Counted from the first letter of the stretch, positions 26,255-35,584 are shown. The stretch is DNA of 64,000 nucleotides from CAIYTF01 sp963664845 (GCA_963664845.1 OY761615.1:434001-498000), one strand, 5' to 3'. Program-made: numbers and translations. Notes: generated from the letters alone by a model not told the origin.

Positions 26255-27333
26255 GTATGTAAAAAATTCCGCCTGAAAACAGGTATGTTCGTTGACCCGT
26301 TTTCGATGTGGAGTTCGGTTTCTTCCGGTAAATATTGTTTTCGCAAATAGCCCAGAGCCAGGGTTGCACCGCGTGCCGCCGACCAGGCAGTACTCGTTAT
26401 CACACCCGCTTCCTCTCCGGTTTCAGTATACACTTTTAACATTCCTGCCGGAGCAATTTGTTCCCCGATGGTGAAACCGCACAATTCTTTTTGTGTCTTG
26501 CCGTATGTATCCAGCCGGGCAATAACTTCCTGACCGATATAGCAGCCTTTTTTAAAATTTATTTCGTCAGTTATTTTGGCTTCCAGCGGATTGAACTGCT
26601 CATTCAGCTCTGTCCTGTCGGGAATGCCCGCTTCAATCCGGTACAGATCCCAGGCCTGCGTGCCTATAAACTTGATCTCAATAATTGCCGATGAATATTT
26701 GCATTGGCGCAACACTTCCCTGCCCGCGGCTACAGATCCCAAAACGATGAATTTTTTCTTGCCGTTCTTCTCAAGTTGCGGCGTGAAATGAACTGCATGC
26801 GATTCGCAAACACCGGTATATATCCGGTTTAAATCAGCCCGTTTTGCAACATCACCAAACAATAATATCGTAAGCGCTTCCGCCTGGGGACCGGTTATTT
26901 CAAATGCAAATTGCTGTTTATCGGCAGTCACAACCTTCACATCATCCATGATGATGAATTTGTTTAGCCAATAATGCAGAAGCTCCTCGGTGCCAACACT
27001 GCCAATTATTTGCAGCGTATCCTGCAACCGAAGCAGCAACACACTGTCCAGTATCCTGCCCTTCTCATTCGTAAAAGTGGTCCTGACAGTGCGATTAACT
27101 GCCAATTCTTTCACCGCGTTGGTCGAGATGCGGTGCAGAAAATCAAGTGCATCATTGCCGCTCAACAGCAGGTGTGTGTTGGCAGAAAGGTCTCGCACTG
27201 CCGCACCGGTGGTAATGGCCGATAGCTCCTCCTCGAGAGAAGTAAATGTTTTTATGCCTCCGTTAACAGGTGTATTCTCACCAAGGTAACCAAGGTCTTT
27301 TAACAGATCCGTAAAAACTGATGTCTTGTCCAT
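26251..27333 (-). CDS. ygfZ: YgfZ/GcvT-like folate-binding protein
   Basis: 360 residues from the ATG at 27333, which precedes MDKTSVFTDLLKDLGYLG; an in-frame TTG at 27381 would add 16 residues lacking homology-like character. Contains the GcvT-type N-terminal domain (AAVRDLSANTHLLLSGNDALDFLHR) and the YgfZ signature KGCYIGQEVIARLDTYGK with the conserved Cys. YgfZ supports maturation or repair of certain iron-sulfur enzymes with tetrahydrofolate. Overlaps the adenosyltransferase gene by 4 bp. Divergent from cydA. Confidence 0.92.
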   Translation of the reverse strand: MDKTSVFTDLLKDLGYLGENTPVNGGIKTFTSLEEELSAITTGAAVRDLSANTHLLLSGNDALDFLHRISTNAVKELAVNRTVRTTFTNEKGRILDSVLLLRLQDTLQIIGSVGTEELLHYWLNKFIIMDDVKVVTADKQQFAFEITGPQAEALTILLFGDVAKRADLNRIYTGVCESHAVHFTPQLEKNGKKKFIVLGSVAAGREVLRQCKYSSAIIEIKFIGTQAWDLYRIEAGIPDRTELNEQFNPLEAKITDEINFKKGCYIGQEVIARLDTYGKTQKELCGFTIGEQIAPAGMLKVYTETGEEAGVITSTAWSAARGATLALGYLRKQYLPEETELHIENGSTNIPVFRRNFLHT

Positions 27334-27435
27334 TGTATCCAAGTAATTTTTCACGCTGAGTTGGTATAGTATTTGATACAAAAATAAGTATTTTTTTCAA
27401 TTGCCAAACAACATTCTTTCCAAAAAATAATGGCC

Positions 27436-27465
27436 TTGCAATTTCCCTTTTAGCCTGTAACTTTG
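27436..27465 (+). promoter_or_regulatory. Bacteroidota-type promoter for cydAB
   Basis: TTG at 27436-27438 and TAACTTTG at 27458-27465, separated by 19 nt, match the TTTG / TAnnTTTG consensus of the major sigma factor in Bacteroidota. It lies 38 bp before the cydA ATG. Confidence 0.55.
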
Positions 27466-27503
27466 TAGACTCATTCACCAAAAAATAGTTTATTAGATTA
27501 CTT

Positions 27504-28886
27504 ATGACAACCGAACTTCTTGCACGACTTCAGTTCGCACTTACCATATCCTTTCACTATTTCTATCCCCCGCTCTCAATTGGCCTCGGCGTTGTCCTCG
27601 TTATCATGGAGGGAATGTATCTAAAGACCAGGAACCCCCTGTATGCTGCGATGACCCGTTTTTGGATAAAGATTTTTGCACTCACCTTCGCTCTCGGGGT
27701 TTCAACCGGCATCGTAATGGAATTTGAATTCGGCACCAATTGGGCCACCTATTCAAAGTTTGTTGGCGACGTTTTTGGCAGCGCACTGGCCGCAGAAGGC
27801 ATTTTTGCCTTTTTCCTCGAATCCGGCTTCCTCGCCATTCTCGTCTTTGGCTGGAATAAAGTGTCACCAAGGGTCCATTTCTTTTCTGCCCTCATGGTGT
27901 CACTTGGCTCCATGCTCAGCGCGGTGTGGATTGTCATTGCAAATTCATGGCAGCAGACGCCGGCTGGATATCACCTGGTTAAACATGGCGACACCATTCG
28001 CGCCGAAGTGACGAATTTCTGGGAGATGGCGATGAATCCTTCCACCATGGATCGACTTCAACATACTATCTCCGGCGGATGGCTTGCCGGCGCATTCCTC
28101 GTAACCAGCGTCAGCGCGTATTACCTGCTTAAGAAAAAGCACGTCGATTTTGCAAAGGCATCTCTCCGTATCGGGCTCTTTGTCGCCATCTTTGCCTCAC
28201 TGTTCCAACTCTTCACTGGTCATTCAAGCGCCTCCGGTGTAGCAAAAAACCAGCCCGAAAAACTTGCCGCCATGGAAGCACATTATGACTCCGCCGCTCC
28301 CGGCAACCTTTACCTGATGGGTTTTGTTAACGATCAGTTGCAGCGCGTCGAATACGGCATTTCAATTCCAGGCGGACTCAGTTTCCTGGTAAGTGGCAGC
28401 TTCAACACTCCAATTAAAGGATTAAATGCCTATCTGCTGGCTGACAGACCGCCTGTGGCTGTCGTTTTCCAAACTTATCATGCAATGGTTGCAATCGGCA
28501 TGACGTTAATTGGACTCAGTTTGCTCGGGCTCTTTTTCATGTATCGCAAAACACTCTATGAAAAACGATGGTACCTCAAACTGCTTGTGCCCGCAGTCTT
28601 GCTCCCCGAACTGGCGAACGAACTGGGTTGGTATACCGCCGAAATCGGAAGACAACCCTGGATTGTCTATGGTTTGCTCAGAACGAGCGACGCATTTTCC
28701 AAAACAGTTGCCGCTAACCAGATACTCTTTTCAATCATCATGTTTTCTCTTATCTATATGCTGCTCTTCGCGCTGTTCATCTTTCTGCTCAATGAAAAGA
28801 TCAAGCATGGTCCCGACCTTCCGGAGACAATGCCATCCGAATATGAACGGCAAAAATCAATACTTTCAACTTTTAAGAAATCATAA
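27504..28886 (+). CDS. cydA: Cytochrome bd quinol oxidase subunit I
   Basis: 460 residues. Inner-membrane quinol oxidase with high oxygen affinity. Visible: LQFALTISFHYFYPPLSIGLG with haem ligand H18, GVSTGIVMEFEFGTNW, AFFLESGFLAILVFGW, ANSWQQTPAGY, and GWYTAEIGRQPWIVYG near 374-389. Nine membrane spans as usual. Shorter than E. coli CydA (522) because the Q-loop is of the short type. CydB follows after 8 bp. High-affinity oxidation of menaquinol fits with menG further along. Confidence 0.97.
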   Translation: MTTELLARLQFALTISFHYFYPPLSIGLGVVLVIMEGMYLKTRNPLYAAMTRFWIKIFALTFALGVSTGIVMEFEFGTNWATYSKFVGDVFGSALAAEGIFAFFLESGFLAILVFGWNKVSPRVHFFSALMVSLGSMLSAVWIVIANSWQQTPAGYHLVKHGDTIRAEVTNFWEMAMNPSTMDRLQHTISGGWLAGAFLVTSVSAYYLLKKKHVDFAKASLRIGLFVAIFASLFQLFTGHSSASGVAKNQPEKLAAMEAHYDSAAPGNLYLMGFVNDQLQRVEYGISIPGGLSFLVSGSFNTPIKGLNAYLLADRPPVAVVFQTYHAMVAIGMTLIGLSLLGLFFMYRKTLYEKRWYLKLLVPAVLLPELANELGWYTAEIGRQPWIVYGLLRTSDAFSKTVAANQILFSIIMFSLIYMLLFALFIFLLNEKIKHGPDLPETMPSEYERQKSILSTFKKS

Positions 28887-28894
28887 TATCTACT

Positions 28895-29923
28895 ATGCCT
28901 TTTCAATTTGATCTCAATACTGTTTGGTTCCTGCTTATTGGAGCTCTTCTTTCAGGCTATGCAATTCTCGACGGTTTCGATCTCGGCACCGGAGCGCTTC
29001 ATCTTTTCACCAAGGGTGATGAGAACAGAAGAATATTCATCAATGCCATAGGCCCGGTCTGGGACGGCAACGAGGTATGGCTGGTAACGGGTGGCGGTGC
29101 GTTGTTCGCTGCTTTCCCCGATGTCTATGCTTCAGCTTTTTCCGGGTTTTACGAGGCATTCATGCTGCTGCTTAGCGCCCTCATTTTCCGCGCGGTGGCC
29201 ATCGAGTTCAGAAGCAAATATCCTTCGGCAACATGGCGGCGCAACTGGGACGTTGCCTTCAGCATATCAAGCATTTTTATCGCTTTGGTGATGGGAGTTG
29301 CAATAGGCAATCTGGTTCAGGGCGTTCCCGTGGCGCAATCAAAAGAGTTCTCGCTTTCACTGTTTCAAATGCTCAATCCCTATGGCGTGTTGGTAGGCAT
29401 AACTACGGTTGCACTTTTTATGATGCATGCATCCATTTTTCTTTCAATGAAAACTGACGGTGAGTTGAAAGAACAAGTGCGCGGTTGGATCAATCACACC
29501 ACCATCTTTTTCGTCATTTGCTATGCCACCACAACCATGGCAACCCTGGTTTTCTATCCGCACATGGCCGAACCGTTCAAACAGCATCCGTGGCTCTTCG
29601 TATTTGCACTGCTCAATATGCTTGCCATTGCAAACATTCCAAGGGAAATTCACCGCAAGAACGAATTCAAAGCATTTCTTTCATCCTGCGCGGGGATAGC
29701 CGCGTTGCTTTTTCTGTTCGCACTTGGCATCTATCCCAATCTGGTGATATCATCGGTAAGTGCCGCACACAATCTCACCATTTATAATTCAGCCTCTTCA
29801 CAAGGCACACTCACCACCATGCTCATCTTCGCACTCATCGGTATCCCCTTTGTTGTTGCTTATACGATCAGTATATATTATATCTTCCGCGGCAAAGTAA
29901 AAATCGATGAAATGAGTTATTGA
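28895..29923 (+). CDS. cydB: Cytochrome bd quinol oxidase subunit II
   Basis: 342 residues, eight membrane spans. Signature N-terminus VWFLLIGALLSGYAILDGFDLGTGAL, then NAIGPVWDGNEVWLVTGGGALFAAFP and FRAVAIEFRSKY. Starts 8 bp after cydA, so the two form an operon. No cydX- or cydCD-like gene follows. Confidence 0.97.
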   Translation: MPFQFDLNTVWFLLIGALLSGYAILDGFDLGTGALHLFTKGDENRRIFINAIGPVWDGNEVWLVTGGGALFAAFPDVYASAFSGFYEAFMLLLSALIFRAVAIEFRSKYPSATWRRNWDVAFSISSIFIALVMGVAIGNLVQGVPVAQSKEFSLSLFQMLNPYGVLVGITTVALFMMHASIFLSMKTDGELKEQVRGWINHTTIFFVICYATTTMATLVFYPHMAEPFKQHPWLFVFALLNMLAIANIPREIHRKNEFKAFLSSCAGIAALLFLFALGIYPNLVISSVSAAHNLTIYNSASSQGTLTTMLIFALIGIPFVVAYTISIYYIFRGKVKIDEMSY

Positions 29924-30115
29924 GGCTGACACTACTAAAGTAACTCACGGCTATTGTTCCCATTCAGGAAGTAATTTCAGGCTATTGGATTTGTATATAC
30001 CGAATTAAAAACCGCACGATAAAAATTACAGCACTGACATCCTGTTCATTCAACAAAACAGGCTTGATATATAATTGGCTGTCTCGTTCAAAATCTCTTT
30101 AAGCAATAGAAATTT

Positions 30116-30199
30116 CTGTAAGGGCAAAAATTCCCGTAGAGGCAAAAACTCCTGTAGGGGCAAAAATTCCTGTAGGGGCTCAAAATTTTGAGCCCCTAC
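30116..30199. repeat. 18-bp tandem repeat ending in a 28-bp perfect palindrome
   Basis: Three 18-bp units (consensus CTGTAGGGGCAAAAATTC) at 30116-30133, 30134-30151 and 30152-30169 run into a fourth whose second half forms a perfect 28-bp palindrome at 30172-30199 (arms GTAGGGGCTCAAAA and complement). It lies in the 447-bp gap between cydB and the porin gene. The minus-strand frame gives a monotonous PLQEFL repeat and is not accepted as a protein. Confidence 0.7.
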
Positions 30200-30323
30200 G
30201 CAGAACACTTCAACCTGCTTTTCATTTCTTTCGCATCCCCATATCACCAACTTAACCTTTTATTATTTTTTTTCTCTGCCTCTTTCATTTGTCAAATATT
30301 TATTTTAATTTGGACTTAGTCTT

Positions 30324-30342
30324 AATAAGAATAACGATCATT
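30324..30342 (+). promoter_or_regulatory. Putative Fur box before the porin-Rieske-imelysin operon
   Basis: AATAAGAATAACGATCATT matches 12 of 19 positions of the Fur consensus GATAATGATAATCATTATC, keeping the two ATAA/ATAA-type hexamer cores. It is centred about 38 bp before the porin start, where a repressor would block transcription. The identity of downstream genes (imelysin, di-haem protein) fits iron control. Confidence 0.45.
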
Positions 30343-30370
30343 CATTTATCAACATTCGGAACAAATTACT

Positions 30371-31585
30371 ATGATGCAAAGAGTCATTCTCTTCGTTATG
30401 GCATTGCCATGCCTGTTCTTTCTCCACGCACAATCTTCTGGCGCGACGGCTGAGGAAGCACTTCCCAATGCCTCTAACCAAAACAGCACTACTATTGGCG
30501 GTTATGGAAATGCTGTCTATCGCCGGGATTTTAACGATAAAACAGCTACTGCTAATTTGGACAGGATGGTGCTGTTTGTCGGACACAATTTCGGATCCAT
30601 TTCTTTCTTCTCAGAACTGGAGGTCGAAGATGCAAAAGTAAGCGGCGGCGAAGACGGCGGCGAGGTTGCCTTCGAACAGGCATATCTAAAATTTGACCTC
30701 AACAAGAATTACTATCTCACAGCAGGACTCTTTATCCCTCGGCTTGGCATTCTGAATGAAAATCACTTGCCCAATAATTTTAATGGTAACGAGCGCACTC
30801 AAGTAGAGACTTGGATCATTCCGTCCACTTGGCGCGAGATTGGTATTGGATTGTATGGTACTCTCTCCTCTCTGCCCCTTAACTTCAGCGTTGCCCTGGT
30901 GAACGGCTTGAACAGCCAGAATTTTGAGCACGGAAGCGGCATTCGCGAGGGGCGTTCTGAAGGTCGGGATGCGGGTGCAAACAACCTCGCAGTCACCGGA
31001 TCAGTGCAATATTTTCTTAACAGTTTCAAATTCCAACTGAGTGGTTACTATGGCGGCACAGTTCCCTGGAATCCAAAAAAAGCCGATAGCCTCAAACTGC
31101 AGTCCGGCCTGTTCGGCTCACCGGTCGCGCTGGGTGAAGCCGACGTACAATACGAAGCAAACGGTTTTCATGTCAACGCTCTTGGCACGTTCGTCTCAAT
31201 CTCAAAAGCCTCGGAGATAAACCGGGCTTACGCGAATAACACACCCTCTGGTTTATTCGGTTTCTATCTTGAAACAGGATATGACCTGCTGCATAGCAGC
31301 AGTATGCAAAATGAAAAACAGCTTATAGCCTTTGCCCGGTATGAAAAGCTCGATATGAACGCCACTATACCCGGCAATGGCATCATTGACGGGACCTTAC
31401 AACAGGATCACTTTATTTTCGGTTTAAGCTATTTGCCCCTTAAAAACATAGTTATAAAAACTGATCTGCGGTTCTTGCATACCGGTGAAGAAAATCCGGC
31501 ATTAACCATTAACCCTGACCCGAATGCTCCTGCATATAAAACCGACAACATGTATTTCACCCTTGGCATCGGATTTTCCTTTTAG
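30371..31585 (+). CDS. Outer-membrane porin-like protein
   Basis: 404 residues. Signal peptide at 1-20 (VILFVMALPCLFFLHAQ). Mature protein begins with GGYGNAVYRRDF and shows alternating beta-strand pattern throughout (FFSELEVEDA, EQAYLKFDLNKNYYLTAGLF), ending GIGFSF with the terminal Phe required for barrel assembly. Resembles trimeric porins of the phosphate-selective/OprP-like group found beside iron-regulated lipoproteins. First gene of a four-gene operon; the Rieske gene starts 6 bp after its stop. Substrate probably a small iron chelate or anion, inferred from neighbours only. Confidence 0.75.
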   Translation: MMQRVILFVMALPCLFFLHAQSSGATAEEALPNASNQNSTTIGGYGNAVYRRDFNDKTATANLDRMVLFVGHNFGSISFFSELEVEDAKVSGGEDGGEVAFEQAYLKFDLNKNYYLTAGLFIPRLGILNENHLPNNFNGNERTQVETWIIPSTWREIGIGLYGTLSSLPLNFSVALVNGLNSQNFEHGSGIREGRSEGRDAGANNLAVTGSVQYFLNSFKFQLSGYYGGTVPWNPKKADSLKLQSGLFGSPVALGEADVQYEANGFHVNALGTFVSISKASEINRAYANNTPSGLFGFYLETGYDLLHSSSMQNEKQLIAFARYEKLDMNATIPGNGIIDGTLQQDHFIFGLSYLPLKNIVIKTDLRFLHTGEENPALTINPDPNAPAYKTDNMYFTLGIGFSF

Positions 31586-31591
31586 GACCCA

Positions 31592-32026
31592 ATGAACAGA
31601 CGAAATTTTATCAAGTCCGCCTGCACGGTTTGCGCATTGGGGTTAGCCGGTATGGCATTGCCAACACTTCTTTCCTCATGCGCGACAACAGAAGTTTTTG
31701 AAGCATCGGCAACAGCCGGGAAAATTGTTTTACCGCTCGGCATAATGGCCGAACGAAAAACCAGGATCATCCGCGTTGCACAGCTGGTAAACGATATAGC
31801 ACTGTGTTACTCGAGAGATGGTGAACTTACCGCGCTGGTTATGCAATGCACCCATTTCCCAAATCTACTAGTTTTCAGAGGTCCCGGATTTTATTGTAGT
31901 GTGCATGGGAGCAGTTTCGATTTGGCTGGCGAAGTGACGCATGGCCCTGCGAAACAACCACTTAAACAACTCCAAACGATGGTGGCCGGTGATTCTATTA
32001 TCATTAAAATAAAGGAAACAATCTGA
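31592..32026 (+). CDS. Rieske 2Fe-2S protein with Tat/lipoprotein-type leader
   Basis: 144 residues. N-terminus MNRRNFIKSACTVCALGLAG has the twin-arginine motif RRNFIK and a second lipobox-like LLSSC (C30). Rieske ligands: C86-T-H88 and C102-S-V-H105 within CTHFPN and FYCSVHGSSFDLAGEV; the spacing between the two boxes (13 residues) is slightly short and the first box lacks the usual disulfide Cys (CTHFPN, not CTHxGC), so it is a Rieske ferredoxin-like, not bc1-type, protein. Exported folded, it may carry electrons to the di-haem protein encoded two genes later. Its TGA overlaps the imelysin ATG. Confidence 0.85.
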   Translation: MNRRNFIKSACTVCALGLAGMALPTLLSSCATTEVFEASATAGKIVLPLGIMAERKTRIIRVAQLVNDIALCYSRDGELTALVMQCTHFPNLLVFRGPGFYCSVHGSSFDLAGEVTHGPAKQPLKQLQTMVAGDSIIIKIKETI

Positions 32027-33099
32027 TGAAGTATCTTGCTCTCTTGGCAACCGTCGGTCTCTCGTTGCTCATGCTTTCGTGCAAAAGCACTTCACCTGCT
32101 GAAACGACAGTAAACTCTGCTCTTACTGAGATCCAGGTGCTCAGCGATTTCGCAAATAAAGTAGTAAACCCCACCTACATTGATCTTCAGCAGAAAATGC
32201 TATTGCTGCATAACGCAGTCGAAAAATTCATGGGCAACCCCAATGAAGCAAACCTGATTGCTGCCAGAACCGCCTGGCTAAACAGCCGCCAGACCTGGGA
32301 ACAGAGCGAGGCTTTCCTCTTCGGCCCGGTTGAGGACTTCAATTATGATCCGGCAATGGATGACTGGCCTGTTAACCATGTTGACCTGGATTCACTTCTG
32401 GCAAGCGGCAACCCATTAACCGGCTCAGATATAGACGCTCTTCCTACATCCTTGAAAGGTTTTCACCCCGTGGAATACATTTTATTCGGTTCCGGAGGTT
32501 CAAAACAAGCCGGGCAGATAACAGAACGGGAAAAACAATTCCTTTCCGCACTCACTCAAAATTTGGTTGCAACCACAACAACACTGCGTGACAGTTGGGA
32601 TCCATTAAAAGAAAACAACTTCACCATACAAATGGTTACTGCCGGCAATGGAAGTACAAAGTTTCCGACCAGAAAAGATGCATTCATTGCCATAATAACG
32701 GCTATGGCAGGCATCTGCGATGAAGTATCGAACAGTAAAATCAACGAGCCTTTCCTGGCAAAGGATTCCTCCCTGGAAGAATCTCAATTCTCGCATAACT
32801 CCATTGCCGATTTTACCAATAACATCATTGGTGTTCAAAATGTTTATACCGGGAAATATGTTGATCAGGGCAGAAGCCTGTATGAACTTGTGTCTGCAAA
32901 GAATATTTCACTCGCGAACAAAATTCAATCCCAGATCAACGCTTCTCTCAGTGCCATGGATAAGATTGATCGCAATTTTGGAAAGGCAATTTTCACACAC
33001 CCGTCTCAAATAAGAGAAACACAGAGCGCACTGAATACTTTGTCCGCAACACTGGGGGAGGAATTGCTCGATTTCATTAATCAAAACATCAGAGAATAA
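32026..33099 (+). CDS. Imelysin family lipoprotein (iron-regulated, IrpA-like)
   Basis: 357 residues. Lipobox LMLSC (C19). Imelysin (M75) features: NSRQTWEQSEAFLFGPVEDFNYDPAMDDWPV and the GxHxxE motif GFHPVE (G145, H147, E150) proposed to bind metal. Two helical-bundle halves of about equal size. Imelysins are periplasmic proteins induced by iron limitation (IrpA, ICMP, EfeO relatives) and thought to bind iron or haem; proteolysis is not generally accepted. Sits between the Rieske and di-haem genes, overlapping the former by one base. Confidence 0.92.
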   Translation: MKYLALLATVGLSLLMLSCKSTSPAETTVNSALTEIQVLSDFANKVVNPTYIDLQQKMLLLHNAVEKFMGNPNEANLIAARTAWLNSRQTWEQSEAFLFGPVEDFNYDPAMDDWPVNHVDLDSLLASGNPLTGSDIDALPTSLKGFHPVEYILFGSGGSKQAGQITEREKQFLSALTQNLVATTTTLRDSWDPLKENNFTIQMVTAGNGSTKFPTRKDAFIAIITAMAGICDEVSNSKINEPFLAKDSSLEESQFSHNSIADFTNNIIGVQNVYTGKYVDQGRSLYELVSAKNISLANKIQSQINASLSAMDKIDRNFGKAIFTHPSQIRETQSALNTLSATLGEELLDFINQNIRE

Positions 33100-33109
33100 A
33101 GAGCAATTC

Positions 33110-34480
33110 ATGAGAAGCAGAAATCTGTTATGTATTCCGGCGCTGGCATTTTCATTGCTAAGTTCCTGTCGCGATCCTGAACCATTTCCCGAATCAATGC
33201 ATGACGAAAGACTTTCCGGTGGAAGTAATACCGTTTTCGACAAGACTTCAGGAGCATTTTCCAACCCCTTCCCCGGCTTATCGGCATATGATTCACGGGT
33301 GCATGCATTTGGGGATGCGCAGTTCAGTCAAACCTTTGTAACCGCACCTGCAACAGTGAACAGTGGGCTTGGTCCGCTGTTCAATAATGTCAGTTGCGTT
33401 TCCTGTCACCATAACGATGGCATCGGGGTCCCCACAACCGGTGAGGCTCAATCCTCCCTGTTGATGCGAATCAGCCTGCCCGGCACTGACGAACACGGCG
33501 CCCCAAGACCTGTACCCGGATATGGAACACAGCTTGAGGATAAAGCCACCTTTGGGAAAATGCCCGAGTGCCGGATCAATATCTCCTATACCTACAACAC
33601 TTTCAGATTTCCGGATGGCGAAACCTGCGAACTGCGCACCCCGGTTTATTCGCTGACTAATTTGTATATACCCATAAGTGGCTATCTGCTTTCTCCCCGG
33701 TTGGCTCCGCCGGTGTTCGGGTTGGGATTATTGGAAGCAGTAACCGAAACTTCAATACTAGCACTTCAGGACCCCGCTGATATTAATCATGATGGGGTTA
33801 GGGGAAAAGCAAACTATGTTTGGGATCCGGCAACCCAGTCAGTTAAACTGGGACGTTTTGGATGGAAAGCGAACACAGCTTCGCTTCTTACTCAAGTGGC
33901 AGCCGCTTATAATCAGGACATGGGAATAACCAGCAGTATTTTCCCAAAAGAGTCATCCTATGGCCAACAACAGGATGATAAGCTTCAGGATGACCCTGAG
34001 ATATCAGCAACCGTATTGCACTCGGTTGCTTATTATATGCAAACCCTGAGTGTTCCAGCCCGCAGAAATGTTACTGACCGCAGAGTGTTGCGTGGAAAAG
34101 AGATCTTTAAGGCAGCAAAATGCAACAGTTGTCATGTTGAAACGTTGACTACCGGCACCAACATGGCATTTTCGCAAGTCTCAAATCAGACTATCCACCC
34201 CTATACCGATCTGCTTGTCCATGACATGGGAAAAGGCCTCGCTGATGATCGACCTGATTTCCTGGCAGGGCCTGCTGACTGGCGTACCGCTCCGCTTTGG
34301 GGCATTGGGCTTTTTGAAACTGTAAATTACCCTGCCTTCTTTCTCCATGATGGAAGAGCGCGCAACTTTACTGAAGCAATTTTGTGGCATGGTGGTGAAG
34401 CAGATTATTCGGTTGAATATTTCAAAAAACTGCTCAAGATTGACCGGGATGCCCTCATTACATTCCTGAAATCTTTATAA
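33110..34480 (+). CDS. Di-haem oxidoreductase family lipoprotein (DUF1111, IrpB-like)
   Basis: 456 residues. Lipobox LLSSC (C20). Two c-type haem motifs: CVSCHH (C96, C99, H100) and CNSCH (C338, C341, H342). Other family signatures: FGDAQFSQTFVTAP, APPVFGLGLLEAV, DMGKGLADDRPDF, APLWGIGLF, FFLHDGRARNFTEAILWHGGEA. Related to 'thiol oxidoreductases' commonly paired with imelysin in iron-regulated loci. Likely periplasmic, receiving or donating electrons, possibly through the Rieske protein. Last gene of the operon, 10 bp after imelysin. Confidence 0.93.
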   Translation: MRSRNLLCIPALAFSLLSSCRDPEPFPESMHDERLSGGSNTVFDKTSGAFSNPFPGLSAYDSRVHAFGDAQFSQTFVTAPATVNSGLGPLFNNVSCVSCHHNDGIGVPTTGEAQSSLLMRISLPGTDEHGAPRPVPGYGTQLEDKATFGKMPECRINISYTYNTFRFPDGETCELRTPVYSLTNLYIPISGYLLSPRLAPPVFGLGLLEAVTETSILALQDPADINHDGVRGKANYVWDPATQSVKLGRFGWKANTASLLTQVAAAYNQDMGITSSIFPKESSYGQQQDDKLQDDPEISATVLHSVAYYMQTLSVPARRNVTDRRVLRGKEIFKAAKCNSCHVETLTTGTNMAFSQVSNQTIHPYTDLLVHDMGKGLADDRPDFLAGPADWRTAPLWGIGLFETVNYPAFFLHDGRARNFTEAILWHGGEADYSVEYFKKLLKIDRDALITFLKSL

Positions 34481-34795
34481 TTGGAGTTAGGTAACATTTT
34501 GGAAAACTGATGAAACCGTTGCAACAGGTCATCAGCTTATCAAATGTTTCGGAAATCGAACCAAGACGTGATCGCACTTCGAAGTAAATGCTTCAATGGA
34601 TGACACCGATTGCATCGTACCAATTCATAACGCAGCAGATCCAGGCATCAAATCAGTGGATACAACAGGTTTTTAAGGTATGGAAATAACAAAATGCTCA
34701 TACGACGTGCCCATAGGATAAGCAACCATCGCAAGGCAATCACATGAAGTGTTTTTATAACGAAACCAACCTGGGGCGGGTGAACAACCTAATTG
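34481..34795. other. 315-bp non-coding gap
   Basis: Lies between the convergent di-haem and menG genes. No supported gene, palindrome or classical terminator was seen; a short plus-strand frame at its end runs antisense into menG and is rejected. Confidence 0.4.
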
Positions 34796-35476
34796 CTACT
34801 TTCCCCCGACAACTACCTGCACCAGCCCAAAAGTCAGATTCTTACGTGTTACCCTGGAAAACCCCGCATCCTTCAGTTCTTTCACCAGATCAACCTTTTG
34901 GTCAAACTCTTCAACTGAAGTCGGCAGATAAGTATAAGCAGTTGCATCTCCCGATATTATCCGCCCAACAACAGGCAGCACTTTCTTGAAGTAAAAAAGA
35001 TAAAACGCCCGCACAAGAAAATTGGCAGGGAGACAAAATTCCAGTATGGTCACGGTTCCATCAGGTCCGAGTATTCTGAAAAACTCCTTAAATCCCCGCG
35101 GTATGTCATGGAAATTCCTCACACCAAAAGCAACGGATATATTTGAAAACACCCCCGACTTGTAAGGCAGTTCTTCAGCAATGCACTGCACTTTGCGCTT
35201 GCCGCTCCAGGCAAATTTCTTTGAAAACAATTTCAACATCGGCAGTGAGAAATCAGCGCCAAAAACATCCCCGATATTCCGCCTGTGTGCTTCGTTGGCA
35301 AAATCACCGGTTCCGCAGGCAACATCAAGAAGTTTGGTACCCGCCGGAAAATGCGTCAAATCAAATGCCTTCTTGCGCCAATAATAATCTATTCCCACGC
35401 TGAGAAAATGATTGAGAAAATCATATCTCCCGGCGATCGAATCAAATATCCGTTTTACTTCTTTTTTCTTGTTCAT
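34796..35476 (-). CDS. menG: Demethylmenaquinone methyltransferase
   Basis: 226 residues. Class I SAM methyltransferase of the UbiE/MenG family: VKRIFDSIAGRYDFLNHFLSVGIDYYWRK, motif I LLDVACGTGDFA, VFGADFSLPMLKLF, ISVAFGVRNFHDIPRGFKEFFRILGPDG. Methylates demethylmenaquinone to menaquinone, the probable electron donor of the bd oxidase here. Absence of ubiquinone genes fits the MenG reading. About 108 bp after the PAP2 gene on the same strand. Confidence 0.95.
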   Translation of the reverse strand: MNKKKEVKRIFDSIAGRYDFLNHFLSVGIDYYWRKKAFDLTHFPAGTKLLDVACGTGDFANEAHRRNIGDVFGADFSLPMLKLFSKKFAWSGKRKVQCIAEELPYKSGVFSNISVAFGVRNFHDIPRGFKEFFRILGPDGTVTILEFCLPANFLVRAFYLFYFKKVLPVVGRIISGDATAYTYLPTSVEEFDQKVDLVKELKDAGFSRVTRKNLTFGLVQVVVGGK

Positions 35477-35584
35477 GCTTTTATAACGTACTTAAATAAA
35501 TTTGGGACACCTGCACAGATACAGTCCTATCCATGAGAATCCGTCGCATCCGTGTGCTATCTTCTTTTCCCGGAATCACAACCA

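Noticed and set aside
30050..30250. 66-residue frame with PLQEFL repeats
   Set aside because: Arises from the 18-bp tandem repeat being a multiple of three; no start signal and the DNA is a palindromic non-coding element.
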